The position numbers and the translations under genes were made by a program. 32,400 bases of DNA from Euprymna scolopes (lineage: Eukaryota; Mollusca; Cephalopoda; Sepiida; Sepiolidae): positions 52,164,400-52,196,799 of the forward strand of contig CM044501.1 of the NCBI GenBank assembly GCA_024364805.1, given 5' to 3'. Position 1 is the stretch's first letter. Each line of letters begins with the position of its first letter. Below the pieces are notes generated by a model. The model was not told the origin of the DNA. It did not search any database and saw only the letters and a list, made by a program, of their open reading frames with translations. Positions 1 through 11,753 of the stretch are shown here, one piece after another.

Positions 1-238
1 CAGCAAATATACCCATGTCAGAGACAATTTTATCAGTTAAAAATCGATCCCTGAGGTACACCTGCATTTATATCATTGTTTGAACGTACACCCATCAAGG
101 ACAACCTGGATTCTTCTCTCATTTAAAAAGGATTTAATTATGTTAAGCATTCGTCCAGTGATACCATAGATTTTATTTTCATGAGAAGGTCATCATGCCA
201 TACCCTGTCAAAAGCCTTAGATATATATATATATAGAT

Positions 239-271
<33 letters not shown>

Positions 272-2051
272 TATATATATATATATATATATAGGGCTAC
301 TGGCCTTCCCTACCCTGCCTTATCCAGTGCTTGGTATAAACGTTCAGAAATTACAGTTAGAATATCTGTAGAATATCTCTAGTAGAACAGGCTTGCCTAA
401 ATCTATATTGATGGTCAAACAAGTTTAGGAGCTGTAAGGTGGTGGACTAGAGCTTAATTGATTAAAGACTCCTATGTTTTGGTGAAAAGCGGTAGGGGGT
501 TAATTGGGCAATAATTTAATAGGTCAGTTCATTCGCCAGAGATTTTGTAAACTGGTACCATAGAAGCAATATTCCAGCTGTCAGGAAAGCAAGATTCGTT
601 AAGATATTTCTTAAAGAGTTTAGAGGGAACTGGAGCAACCTCAGCAGAGCATTTTTTTAATAGCACAGCCAGGATGAGATCAGGTCCAAGTGCTTTTGAG
701 GTGTCTAGGTTTTTTATGATATTGTGTACTTGAGAAGGGGTGATTTTCAGATCATCTAGTGTGGTTTCTGTCCACAGAGGAAAATCAGGGAGGGAATGGT
801 TTGCTGGGTCATAGGTAGAGTTTGGGAGAAAATAACGGGCAAACATGTTAGTTTTCTCAGTTGCTGTGCAAACAACCCCATGATTGTTGGATAGTGAGAG
901 AATTATTGATTGCCCATTATTTACTACACTATATTAAATTCTCCAGAAATCACGAGTTCCTAATTTCTGCACTACAAGGTGTTTCCTGGTGGTTTCAGTA
1001 TATTCACTCTTAGCTGTTGCTACTTCTTTCTTACAATTACTTCTAGCCTCTATATACTTTGTCTGTTTGTACAGGACATGCTGAATAAATCTATGGTATG
1101 CATGTTACCTCTGAGCAATGGCAGCTCCGCAAGTAGAAGTAAACCATTGGAGAGAGTGGGGTTTGCTATATAACTTCCATGTAGGAACGTGCTTGAAATG
1201 CTGCTTTGAACCATTCAGTAATCTCATTTGCGCACTATTCTGCAGGAAGAAAAAAGATATTTCCCCATGGGGCGTCTCTGATGTGATCTCTAATGGCATC
1301 CCAGTCAGCCTTATTTTAGTACGTTGTCATTTTGAGCAATGGCTCTTCAACTTGGGGTCGAGAGTTTAGAGTGATTCTATCATTATCACAGCATGATCAG
1401 CATAACTAAGTGGGCAATCAGCATTTGTTATAAAATCCTCAGGATCTCTTGTAAGAAATAGATCCAGAAGTGCGGCTTGCTGGTCCTGGTGATCTGGGAG
1501 ATGGGTCGGGAATGTTACTGTTTGTGTCAAGGAAGTGGGTATAGTAAAGTTATGGCTGATGCTATTAGCTGTGTTAGTGTAGTTAGAGAAGCCAAGCAAA
1601 TATCTGTGGCAGGCGTTAGAGTCACTAAATACATGTATTTGGGCGCTAGTGTCAAGGCAGAGTGCTACATCTATACTGTCAGAGACATGATTGATTATAG
1701 TACGGTTCTGGGTTGATGGAGAGCAATAAAGAAAATACAGGTAGTTAACACTATGTTGTAAATTTAGTTTAAAGCACATGAAGGCCTGGTCACCCGATTC
1801 TAGTTTAGATTCCTTAGAGATGGGGAGGGTGTAACAAATATAGACTCCAAGTCCGTTCCGGTTAAAGTCCTTACGACAAGATAGAAGATAACCAGACATG
1901 TTAAAGATGTTAGAGGGGATGGGGAGTGCAAGTTAGTTTCACTTAGTACTAAGATATCCGGGGAGTTTGCAAGGAGAAATGATTCTACATAATCTAAGTT
2001 AGTTCTAAGTCCTCGGATATGTGTAAATGCAAGCCTCAAGGGAGGAGGCAT
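1..2051 (-). pseudogene. LINE copy 1 ORF2 remnant: endonuclease + reverse transcriptase
   Basis: Broken pol-like reading frame that would make the apurinic-type endonuclease and reverse transcriptase used for target-primed integration. The endonuclease is in two overlapping frames (2051-1800, then 1899-1366), so there is a frameshift near 1900. Visible motifs are ILVLSETNL (glutamate of the active site), NGLGVYI, HVFSDSNA (normally GDFNA, so the motif is altered) and ADHAVI (the usual S/A-D-H box). A linker with PLEITSETPHG sits at about 1105-1299. RT fingers at 846-529 contain IIKNLDTSKALGPD. A further RT part at about 210-1 reads SKAFDRVWH and NAGVPQGS with several frame breaks, and is interrupted by a (TA)n tract. 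Clearly inactive. Confidence 0.85.
220..293. repeat. (TA)n microsatellite with GATA interruptions
   Basis: About 74 bases of alternating TA with a few GATAGATA interruptions, sitting inside the reverse transcriptase remnant of LINE copy 1. The sequence left of it resumes RT coding similarity (SKAFDRVWH, antisense), while the sequence to the right is not obviously RT until about 530. The tract therefore marks a place where LINE sequence has been replaced or disrupted. Confidence 0.95.
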
Positions 2052-2842
2052 GAGTGTGTGTCTGATTAAAACATTTTTTGGTATTGAGCTGTCATTTCAT
2101 TCTATTTCGTAGTTTCAGATCTAGATTGAGGTGCTAGGCAAAATGGATGTGCATAGCCACCATCATGCAACATGGCTCCTCATCCACAGAGATGAGTGCA
2201 GGGTGTCTTTCCATATGTGACATGGCACTACATATATTCTGACAACTGATGATAGAAGAGCCGCTCTAAGTGCTATCAAAGAGTTAGGGCTCCTGTACTG
2301 TCAGTTGGAAACAGCAACCAGCAACTGTCAAACTGGTACACTCAAACCTGTCTGACAGGAGTGGTTCAGTTCAATCAGGTTAGCATATATGGTAAATAAG
2401 CACTTTCAAGATGCCCAGGTATAGGGGAATAGAATAAGTCAAATGTGGGCGACAGCATTCATTGCCCTAATCAGGAAACAAGGCTAAGCACTGGGCATCT
2501 CTAATGAGTCCTTGTGGCCGCACCTCTGCTCCTGGCTAATAGGCAAAGAAGGAGTATGGAGTATAGATAGGCAGAGTCTAGCTACTACTTAAGCAGTTTA
2601 GGTTTGCAAACTGATGATTTGATCAAATCACCAGCTCTAGGGACGTTGTCGTCCAGGAATGAGGAGGCCTCCCTCCTCTGTTTGGTGCCAAGGCATATGA
2701 GGTCAGTGGCACAAGTTTACAAATCGGAGTTTTCCTCATGCTAGATGGATGACCTAACCAGATTTACTGGTCTATCAGCACTGAGAGGATTTTCCCTGCA
2801 CCTGGTTTCAAAGCCAGATATTTCTATGCTCTCGCTTGGATA

Positions 2843-4055
2843 GTTAGGATTGATGGAGTTAGTATCAAAGAATTAGTATCAGCTTTGAAGTTACACTCCT
2901 CAGAATAGGATTAAGATTGGTTACGTTTTTAAAGGAGGTATGTATGAGTATGGGGTGTAAATTAAAGGTGAATATCTACTAGGGTTAAGAAAAGATCAAA
3001 ATGGTTTGTGGATTAGTGACTAATTGAAAAATTATTGTATAAGAGTTAGGGTACGTTTCGCTTTAGGTGTTAGTTTTCAAGTGAAGATAATCATCAGTAC
3101 TTTATCCCATCTAATGAAAGAAAGATATAGTTGTTAGTTAATATAGATCACTTATAATCTGGGCACAAACTGTGGCTATTAGTTATCTATTTTATAGATA
3201 TTCTATAGAGTATAAATATAGGGTAAGCTAATGCATCCCTTAGCAATATAAATCTATAGATGTTTAGTATTTATCGATTTTGAAATGGTCAGCCTACTAA
3301 AGTTTAGGACCGGAAGCTAACCCCTCCTCCCAAGGTACGTGCAAAGTATGTGATTTTATATCAGCTTGGGGAGAAGAGCAATTGTTTTTTGTCTAGTTGA
3401 AACAGGAGAGATGATATAACTTACAAGAATACAGCAATAATATACAATATAGATATGCAGGAATTTGGGGAGGATTTAAGAGTATAAGGATTTTTAATGT
3501 TCATCATGCAAAACAGACAGGAAGCCGTCTTGAAGGTAAAGCATTATCCCTTTAAAGCAGACATTTAGAAATAACATTTGTGCCAGTTATTTTAGTAACA
3601 TACATCAGTAACAATATACATGTGGCCAGCATAGGCCTTATATTTAAAGATTACACTTAGTCATAGAATGATAAATTATGATTTCCAAAAAGAGGGAAGC
3701 AGTATAAGTAAATAAAAGCAGGAAAACGGGTTCGGTGAATAAGCAATAACTTAATTGCTTCCTAAGATGTGGTTCGCACAATTTAGCAGTTTTTGTATGG
3801 TTTTGCTTTTATTTTTGAAGATATATTTTATACTGTATTGTAATGCTTTTACTTCATCAAGATATTTCGGTCTGTCGGATCACTGCAAATCCTGTCTGGA
3901 CAGCTATTTTCGTTTTGGTTGTGACATCACACAGGATCAATGAAAATTCTGTCTGAGTGGGATCACTGTGGATTACATTGGATAACAATCGGATTGTAAT
4001 CTGAAAGTTATCCAGTTATTGAATCAAATGGAATTTGGCAATTGAATTAGGTTAA
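2843..4055. other. Intergenic, AT-rich, no gene seen
   Basis: No coding region is recognised. The stretch between LINE copies 1 and 2 is AT-rich with many stop codons in all frames. Near 3860-4015 it has short repeated GGATCACTG-type words and a small hairpin (GGATAAC at 3980-3986 with GTTATCC at 4007-4013, with an inner GATT/AATC pair). The last 300 bases could be 3' UTR of LINE copy 2, but no second copy in the window tests this. Confidence 0.6.
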
Positions 4056-5990
4056 TTGGATTATTTAAGAGGATGGTTCAAGAATTTTTTATATGTTGGA
4101 CTTGAATATGATCAACTTGTAATCAGCTGGAAAGCAGGCAAATGGAGAGTTCCACAGGCATGCAGTTCTAAGGAAGAAGCTTTGTTCATGGAATCTACTT
4201 TTAGGATTTGGCACAGAAAAAGAGTCGGTGAAATTATTGATAGTGGTTTCAGCTAGACATGTGTTTTTCATGAAAGTTTGGCGAGGGGGGACCATAGATT
4301 GGAGCTCAGACAGCCACTTGCCATGAAAATAGTGATAGAGTAAAGACAGGCTCGTAACGTCTCCTCTGCAGGGAAGAGAAAAGGGCACCCCCACCAGGTT
4401 ATGAAGTCTATTTTGAACTTTGTCAAAGCATGATTAGTGTTTTCCAGCACTCCTGCCCAGATGTGGCAACAGTAATCCATCTGTGGATGTACCTGACTCT
4501 TAAGTAAGGAATTGCATCAGCAGTGAGATATCTACTGGAGTGCTAGAAAGATCCCACCATTTTTCCAGCCCAGAAGTTTGTCAAAACATGGAGCCTCCCC
4601 AAGACGAGAGCCATTCATTTCAATTGATACCAGATCGGAAATCAGAGCATTGATGATATAAAGATAGAAGCTTGGTTATAGATGCATTAAAATTAACCAG
4701 CTACTTCTTTCCCCACTGCATCACATGTTCTAGATCAGAGGAGAGAAAATCTGAGAGAACTTGGTCATTTACGGCCTTTGATGTGTTGCCATAGATGGTA
4801 ATGTCATCAGCATAAATGTCTTCGAATGATCTTAGGATGTGATTTGAAAGATCATTGATGTAGATCAGTAAGAGAGTTAGGCCCAAGATGGGCCCCTGAG
4901 GGAATCCGGCATTAACACTGTGAGCTTCTGATTTCTGCCCATAAACCACTACTCTTGTGAACCTATCAGAGAGAAATGATTTAATAATTGAGAAAACATT
5001 TCCAGCTATACTGTAGCTGGAGATCTTGTGAAGTAGGCCTTAATGCCATACCCTATCAAAGGTCTTTGATCTGTCAAGAGTAATTGCTATAGAAAGGAAG
5101 CCTCCATTGAGAGATTTGCTAATCCTATGAGATATAACCATTACCACATCTGTTGTAGATCTAGCAGAATGGAAACCATATTGCATGTCACTAAGAAGGT
5201 TATTTTTGCTGAGATGGTTAACTATGTTTCCATTTAACACGGATTCCAGCAACTTACTCATGACGTACATGAGATTTATTGATCTGTACTGAGAGGAAGA
5301 TGACTGATCACCTGAATTCTTAAATACAGGGCATACTGATGAGGTTTTCCAGGGTGTTGGGAAGGAATTCTCTTTAAGACAACGCTTAAACAGCTTTGTA
5401 AGTATGGGAACTAGTTCTGGTTCAAGCTCTTTCAGCACTATAATTGAAATGCCATCAGGGTCAGTTGCTTTACTGGAATCAAGGTTTTTGATTAGTTTGG
5501 CAACATCATGCACAGATATTTGTATGTCGCATAGTGTGTTTTCTGATACAAGAGGAAATACAAGAGGTTGACAGCCTTATTAGTGTAGGGTATAATTAGT
5601 TGCAAAGTTCTTGGCAAAGAGTTTGGCTTTGTCTGATGCTGACGAGATTACCTCAGGTCCATTGATGATGGTTGGGATAGAACACATGATTCTGTCCAGG
5701 ATCCTGTTTGTTATTTGCCAAAACTGGTGGTAACCAAGCCGCTGCTTAGCTACTTTAAACTTAACGGACTGAGCATACAACTCTCTCGCATTCTTTATTA
5801 CTCTTTTACAGTGATTGCTGGCAGTCCTAGAATCGGCTTTAGTTTCAGTACAGTTTCATGTTTTGCCTTTGATCCTCTTTCCATAAAGGCAATATTACCT
5901 TTTTTAAAATTTCTTTTCTGTATAATATGTCTTTACTTTCCTCTTCTGAAGAGAAGCGTTTGGCTTCGAAACGCCATGGCCTAAAGAGGT
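4056..5990 (-). mobile_element. LINE copy 2 (CR1/Jockey-like, different subfamily), 5' truncated
   Basis: Minus-strand non-LTR retrotransposon lacking its endonuclease; only linker, reverse transcriptase and C-terminal domain remain. It belongs to the same superfamily as copies 1 and 3 but is a separate subfamily: its catalytic box is YADD rather than FADD and its spacer residues differ throughout. The 5' truncation lies near 5960-5990, where similarity to the LINE linker fades, as expected from incomplete reverse transcription. The 3' boundary is uncertain. Coding similarity ends about 4087, where DYKLIIFKSNI is followed by a stop. Confidence 0.85.
4087..5980 (-). pseudogene. LINE copy 2 ORF2 remnant: reverse transcriptase + C-terminal domain
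   Basis: Linker at 5780-5580 (KQRLGYHQFWQITNRIL, then PEVISSASDKAKLFAKNF). From 5513 to 4701 the RT reads in one frame with a single in-frame TAA at 5042-5040, right after DRVWH. Landmarks are LIKNLDSSKATDPDGIS, FPTPWKTSSVCPVFK, NAGFPQGPILG (usually GVPQGSVLGP) and the catalytic box YADD at 4814-4803. A TAG after MQWGKK (about 4700) stops this frame, and the C-terminal domain resumes at 4480-4087 with DYCCHIWAG and CLWNSPFACFPADY. This is a relatively lightly damaged copy. The SKTFDRV segment replaces the usual SKAFDRV. Confidence 0.88.
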
Positions 5991-6887
5991 TTCCCTATCC
6001 TGAAATATTGTAGTCCCTTTTGAACTAAAAGCATAATAAAATTTAATTGTAATTTTTCTGATCCCTTTCTTATTTTAACTTATTCTATAAACTTATTCCG
6101 TGTTTTTAAATGCATTTATAGTGTATTTTAAACCACATTTCCAAACTCCCATTCTTATCTGAATTCATTTTAACTGGCAAGTCTACAATAAAATGTGATA
6201 ATGAAATTTTAAAAAAAGCTTTAAATCTATTTAAAATTTTAACCATCCCTTAATCTGCCTTTTAAATAAATATTACTAAAAAATTAATTTGTTTTATTGT
6301 TTGTAATATATTAGTAATAGTAAAGCAGTATATGTATATGTACAACAGAAAAATTGGAAATACGCATCTCTTTTCTAGTATTCATCCGCTTTGGTAAATG
6401 AGTTTGTTTGCTTTAAATTATTAATACAGAAATCGAAAATTATACCGTTTCAATTAAATAAAAGAAGGAAGTATTAATTCAAAGTACACATTTGCCTCCC
6501 TCCTTACTGCTCTCAAATAAACGCTAATCTTTGCACCCCAATACATTCCACGTGGAGACCCTGGTCTTTTAGCTAGACCCACATGGGTCATGGGTCACTC
6601 GAAGGACACCAAGTAAAGTGCATCTATATATCTGTGTTGTGTGGAACCTCTTTATGTAGATCTAGTTCCACCATTTCTTTTGTTTTCTTTGCTTTATGTT
6701 CTCAAATAATTATTAATATCCTATTGATTTATTTTAAAACAAATTAGTTGCTAGAGCAGATGGGTATTCTCACAGTACTTGAAAGATAAAATTTCTTGTA
6801 AATGTTAGAGGGGAATCTATCTCCAATCCTGCGCTTATTTATGAAGAATAGAGAAAAACTTTAAAGTAAGATACTCAATATCTTCAT
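5991..6887. other. Intergenic between LINE copies 2 and 3, no gene seen
   Basis: AT-rich sequence with no coding signal. A moderately GC-richer island at about 6490-6660 contains CCACGTGGAGACCCTGG and ACCCACATGGGTCATGGGTC. It looks like a fragment of an unidentified repeat, but no second copy occurs in the window. Confidence 0.55.
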
Positions 6888-8259
6888 CCATGCGGGGGCA
6901 CAGAAATACCTGGTGTAGAAACCAGACACACAGTTACCCCACTCGGTGTGATGGACTCGTAGATCTTGTCAGATCATCCATCTAAGAGAAAGAAAACTCT
7001 GATAACAAAACTGAGAGAGGGAGGCCTCCTCAGTCATGGTTGACAACCTTCCTGGAGCTGGTGATTCGAACAAATTCTCAATTTGCAAACGTAACTTGCT
7101 TAAGGAGTAGATAGGCTCTTCCTATCACCAGCTTTCACAGTTCTTCCTTGCCTATTAGCCAGGCCAGAGGTACAATATCAGGGACTCACCAGACTGTGAC
7201 TAGGACATTTAACTCCGTTCCTCTATTCCCTATTTTAAATTTCTTTCTTTTTTCTCAGAAACTGAGAAAATTTGCTTGCATTCCACTTGTGCTCACTAGA
7301 CTTGTTTGGGCCGGTCTTGTCTGAGAGGTTGAGGGTAACTGATTGACAGTTTGTCTTGCCGTGTTTCCGACTGACAGTACAGGTGCCCTAACTCTTTGGT
7401 AATGCTTAGACTGGCTGCTCTATTAGGTATATAATATCAGGCTAGTTGTAGTGCCATCTCACACATGGAAAGGGACCCTGCTGCTATATCTGGTTGGCTT
7501 TCATGAGACCACACATTCTATACCGGACTCGGTTAATGGACCACTGTGTGTGTGTATACCTGACGTCAAAACAGGCTCAATACTCTTCCCCATACCTAAC
7601 ATTAAATAAAAACAAAATTAAATGATAACCCAAACAAATATCACGATAAAACCAGATAACCACCCAAACAAAACCCATTTGCCTCCGCCTTGGATGCTTG
7701 CTTTCAAATATCCGTGGGCTTAGGGGTAATGTAGATGATGTAGAGTCTTAACTTTTAGTAAACTCCCCGGATATCTTAGCATTAAATGAAACAAACTTAC
7801 ACTCTTCAAGCCCCTCTAACTACTTTAACATGACAGGATACCTCCCTCTTTGCCGTAAGGACTCAGATAGATATATGCATGGGCTTAGAGTCTATATTCG
7901 TAGCACCCTCACTTAAACTAGAGAGAAAAATCTTGAATCGGATGACCAGGCTTTTATGTGCTTTTGACTAACATTTCGTCACTGCGTTAGTTACTTATAT
8001 TTCCTCTGCCGTTTTTCCTCAAGTCAGGATTGTACTCTAATTGATCATGTCTCCGATAGTATAGATGAAACACTCTCCTCGGATAGTAATGCCCAAATAC
8101 ATGCATTTGGTGACTTTAATATCCACTGTAAAAATTGGCTTGGTTTCTCAGGTTACACAGATGCAGCTGGACACTCAACTTATAGCTTCTCTACAGCCCA
8201 TTTCCCATAGACAGTAATGTTTCCAACTACCAGATCGTGAACCTCAGCATGCTTCACTT

Positions 8260-9106
8260 TGTAGGGGTGCAGAACTTGAAGTAAAATTAAATTTCTTTGC
8301 CACAAACAAAATTAAAAAAAAGAATGAAACAAAACGACACCTCCTTCTCATGTAAATGCACCACATTTATTTTTTAACAAAACGATAAGGTGAATAAACA
8401 AAGGTTCAGTTGGTGAAAGTTCTTTCGAAGTTAGGATTAAAATGCGAGATGGAAGTCCTTGATGGAATCAATGAGTTTAGAAGGTTAACATCCTGTGTGA
8501 AAATAATGAGATTATTTTAAAGTTTGTGTTTATCTGGCGAAGTTCGCCTTACTTAAAAAGTCCCATGAGGAAATTAATTCGTGAGGAAAGTGATTTGTTG
8601 TTATTACTTTAGAAAATGTGTGGAATGAATGCGTGTGTGCATAAGTGATTTTTGAATGTCCGCGTGGCATGTGTATCATGGCGTTGGCAGTGTTGCCAGC
8701 GACGATGTTGTGAAAGCGAGAGGCATGTTCTTGTGTCGTCGAAGTGAAAAGAAAGGAAAAAGGCTGAACTCTCTCTGTAGAAGACTGTTTGATGCATTTT
8801 ATATATTTTTGGCTGGATCCAGAACACGATTGCTCCTGCCGATATTTTGTTTTTTGGAAAAGCGTTAAAAAGACAATCTTCTTAATTTTCTTATTAGTTA
8901 CTTGTGTCACATGATGTTGTCTTCAACTATATCTGCCAAAAATATGTTCATTTTTCTTTTATTGTTTTGAGAAAAGTGTGTGGACGTATTTGAAATTGTA
9001 CCGTTGCTGACAAAGTGTATGTTTTTGTGCTAAATGCGTATGGAAAATTGAAATGAATAACGGTTCGTTTATAGCGCACGCGAGCATGTGTGTGTGTGAC
9101 TGCACA
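8260..9106. mobile_element. Solo LTR inserted in LINE copy 3 (fossil)
   Basis: An 847-bp block begins TGTAGGGGTGCAG and ends GACTGCACA, the TG...CA form of a long terminal repeat, and is flanked on both sides by ACTT (8256-8259 and 9107-9110) as a 4-bp target duplication. Deleting it in thought brings the LINE endonuclease codons on either side into register, so this is an insertion. No internal retrotransposon region is present, so it is a solo LTR, presumably left by recombination between two LTRs. A Gypsy-type (Metaviridae) origin is a guess from the target size. Orientation is unresolved. It is younger than the LINE it interrupts. Confidence 0.72.
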
Positions 9107-10523
9107 ACTTCTAGACTTATTCCTCACCACAGTACCTGAGGGTTGTGTGACTAATGCCCACAATCCACTTGGAAACGCAGACCACCTAGTGGTATCAGTT
9201 GACATTACATTTAAATCCCAACCTCAAGGTGAGGAATCATTGCTCAAAACCGCAAGGTACTACAACAGGGCTTAGTATGAAACCATTAGAGATCACATCT
9301 GAGATGCCCCATGGACCGATATCTTCCCTCTTCCTGCTAAACAGTATGCCAACTGATGGTGCAAAGTGGGAATTGAAGCACATGTTTCCACACGGAAGTA
9401 TTATAGCAAGCCTCACTCACTCTCATGGTTCACTGCAGATTGTTCAGCTGCTATGGCACAAAGACAGCATGCATTCCGCTAGTTTGTACGTCATAAGTCA
9501 AATACAAATAGGCAAAATCCGTAGATGCTAGAAATCATTGTAAAAGAGAAATAATGACAGCCAAAAGAAAGCATGCTGAAATAATTAGGGAACACATAGA
9601 ATCACCAAAGATAGGAACTTGTGATTTCGGAAAAATCTATACTAGTGTAGTGAATAAAGGACAATCAGTAATTGCTCCACTGAGCAACAACCAGAAGGTT
9701 GCATGCACGGTAAGGGAGAAGGCAGAACTGCTGTCCTGGCGATTGCCTTTAACTCCACCTTAGAGCCAACAAACAACTCCTTCACAAATTTCCCTATGCG
9801 GACTGAAGCCACATTAGAGGATGTAAAATCACCCCTTCTCATGTCCGCAATATAAAAAACTTAGACACCTCAAAAGCGTGTGGGCCTGATGTCATTTCTA
9901 CTATACTAATTAAGAAATGTTTAACTGAGCTAGCCCCCATACTTACCAAGTTCTACAATAAATGCCTTGCTGAATCTTGCTTCCCTAATAGCTGGAAGAT
10001 GTCTCTGTGGTACCAATATACAGGAATTCTGATGAAAGAACAGACCCTCTCAATTATCGCCCCATTAATCTCTTCCCCCTCTTCACTAAAATCTTTGAGA
10101 TCTTAATTAATCAAACACTAGTTCACCACTTCGCAAAAGCAAATTTTCTCTCTGACAAACAGTATGGATTCAGACTACTGAATATATTTTAACATTTATC
10201 ATGTACTGGATAAAGCAGATAGAGCCACAGATGTAGCCCTTGATACATCCAAGGCCTTTGGCAAAGTCTGGCACAAAGGGCTGCTAATGAAAATTAAATT
10301 GTACATTATAACTGGACGTATAGTAAATATAATTAGATCAATCTTAAATAGAAGCATACAGGTTGTCATTGATGGACATGCATTCAAACAGCATAACATT
10401 AATGCGAGAGTGTCTCAGGGGTCAATCCTTGAACCATTATTATTCCTGATATTCAAAAATGACCTTGATAATATTGTGTCCGAGATGGGCATATTTGCTG
10501 ATGATACAATGCTCTATAACATG

Positions 10524-10763
10524 TAGTGGAACTCTCTTTCGTTTGCCTGTTTCCCACCTGACTACAACTTGGATGTCTTCAAGTCCAACATACAAATTCC
10601 TGAGAAACCGCCCTCTTAAGTAAGACACTTTATCAAATCTCCAATACTAACAATTATTACGATCCTATCCCATTGATTACTGTACACGCAATAACCCCTA
10701 TCCCCGAGTGGCCTCCAGGCCTTGATAAGTGGTGACCTCAATGTAAAAAAACAAAAAAAGAAA
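10524..10763 (+). mobile_element. 5'-truncated LINE 3' end nested in LINE copy 3
   Basis: The FADDTMLYNM reading of LINE copy 3 stops at 10523 and its continuation resumes near 10765. Between them lies the last part of another LINE: WNSLSFACFPPDYNLDVFKSNI, a stop, then a 3' UTR with GAGTGGCCTCCAGGCCTTG and ATAAGTGGTGACC, ending in an A-rich tail (10743-10763). The same 3' UTR words recur in the fragments at 13504-13770 and 24881-25085. This is a typical 5'-truncated retroposition. The target duplication is not clear. Confidence 0.75.
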
Positions 10764-11753
10764 CAACAGATGTGCAAAAATCTAAGACAATGGCAGAAAC
10801 ATTAGAATATGACCTCCAGACCGTAGTTGAATGGGGACGCAAATGGATGGTAACATTTAATGCTAGTGAAACTAAGCTGCTCTCCTTTATTTTACCAGAC
10901 GCCTCTCGAACCGCCTATATTGATGAAAAATAACACTACCTGAGAATTCTACCTTCAAACTCCTTTTTTGGGACTATTTTACCATATTTTACTTTGTGGA
11001 CAATATGAACTGGAACAAATACATAGAGGACATTGCAAAGACTGCTGCAAAGATGGTGGGTTCCCTCTATCAAGCTAGAAGACTACTCACACCTGAAAGT
11101 ATCATGTACCTCTACAAGGCCACCATTCGTTCATGCATGCAGTATTGCCACATCTGGGTTGGTGCATCTACCACTAGCCTCTTCATCTTGGATAGGTTCC
11201 AAAAAAGAGTTGTCAATCTAATCGTTCCCACTTTATCAAATAAGCTCCAGCTCTTGTCCCATCGTCACAATGTTGCATCTCTGTGCCTGTTTTAATGGAA
11301 TGTGTTCTGATGAACTTATTGCACTTGTACCCTGTACATATCCCTGACAAACCCGTTTAGCAATAAGATCTCACCCCTTCACTGTTGAGGTCCCTAGACG
11401 CCAAAAAGTTTTCTATTCTAATAGTCTCTTCTCTTGAACAGCCAGACTTTGGAATTCCCTTCCTGCTACCAGCTTTCCTGGTCGTACTGATATGCAGAAG
11501 TTTAAATGTAACATAATCCGACATCTTGCTAATCTTTCCTAGACATGGTTCCAAAAAGTGGCCTTTTTCGTCCAAATGGTGATATGCCTTGTTAGGAGTT
11601 AATGTAAGTAAAATAAATAAATAAATTGAGTGTATGTGTGATTATATTTATCATACAAGTGAATATAAAATGTAAAATATACATGAAAAGTAATTATAAA
11701 ATGCATGCTGAATAAGTGTGGGAGGCTGGTATATGGATCTGCAGAATAGGGAT

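Larger units (their letters stand above)
1..2842 (-). mobile_element. LINE copy 1 (CR1/Jockey-like), 5' UTR to mid reverse transcriptase
   Basis: A non-LTR retrotransposon lying on the minus strand and cut by the left window edge. Reading from 2842 downward there is about 0.8 kb of 5' leader, then an endonuclease, a linker and the start of the reverse transcriptase. The leader is recognised because it matches, in the opposite orientation, the leader of the LINE at 6888-11625. Examples are the stretch with GACAGTACAGGAGCCC near 2300 against GACAGTACAGGTGCCC near 7375, and the GGAGGCCTCCTCA block near 2670 against 7020. The leader holds no recognisable ORF1. The element continues leftward off the window just before the expected FADD box. 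Clade assignment is by protein style only. Confidence 0.85.
7686..11560 (+). pseudogene. LINE copy 3 ORF2 remnant: endonuclease, reverse transcriptase, C-terminal domain
   Basis: Endonuclease similarity runs over 7686-8259 (KLPGYLSIK; HAFGDFNIHCKNWLGFSGYTD near 8100) and resumes at 9107 with LLDLFLTTVPEGCVTNAHNPLGNADHLV. The linker is at 9270-9770 (PLEITSEMPHG). The RT runs from 9840 with NIKNLDTSKACGPD, NYRPINLFPLFTKIFE, LDTSKAFGKVWH and NARVSQGSILEPLLF. The catalytic FADD box is at 10494-10505. After the nested insert it continues with LQTVVEWGRKWMVTFNASETK (about 10810-10870). The C-terminal domain is at 10996-11295 (YKATIRSCMQYCHIWVGAS). Several frameshifts and stops make it non-functional. 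GVPQG is altered to RVSQG. Confidence 0.85.
6888..11625 (+). mobile_element. LINE copy 3 (same family as copy 1), near full length, with two nested insertions
   Basis: Plus-strand CR1/Jockey-like retrotransposon. Its leader (6888-7680) pairs with the leader of copy 1 in inverted orientation. The endonuclease begins about 7686, the reverse transcriptase about 9840, and the C-terminal domain ends about 11560. The 3' end carries an AAATAAATAAATAAA tail at 11611-11625. Two foreign pieces interrupt it: a solo LTR at 8260-9106 and a LINE 3' end at 10524-10763. Without these the element is about 3.65 kb. No ORF1 is recognised, so the leader may be untranslated or ORF1 may be lost. The coding frame is heavily broken. 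Confidence 0.85.

Noticed and set aside
8530-8910. 126-codon frame inside the solo LTR
   Set aside because: No domain; it lies wholly within the LTR block and overlaps other frames on both strands.
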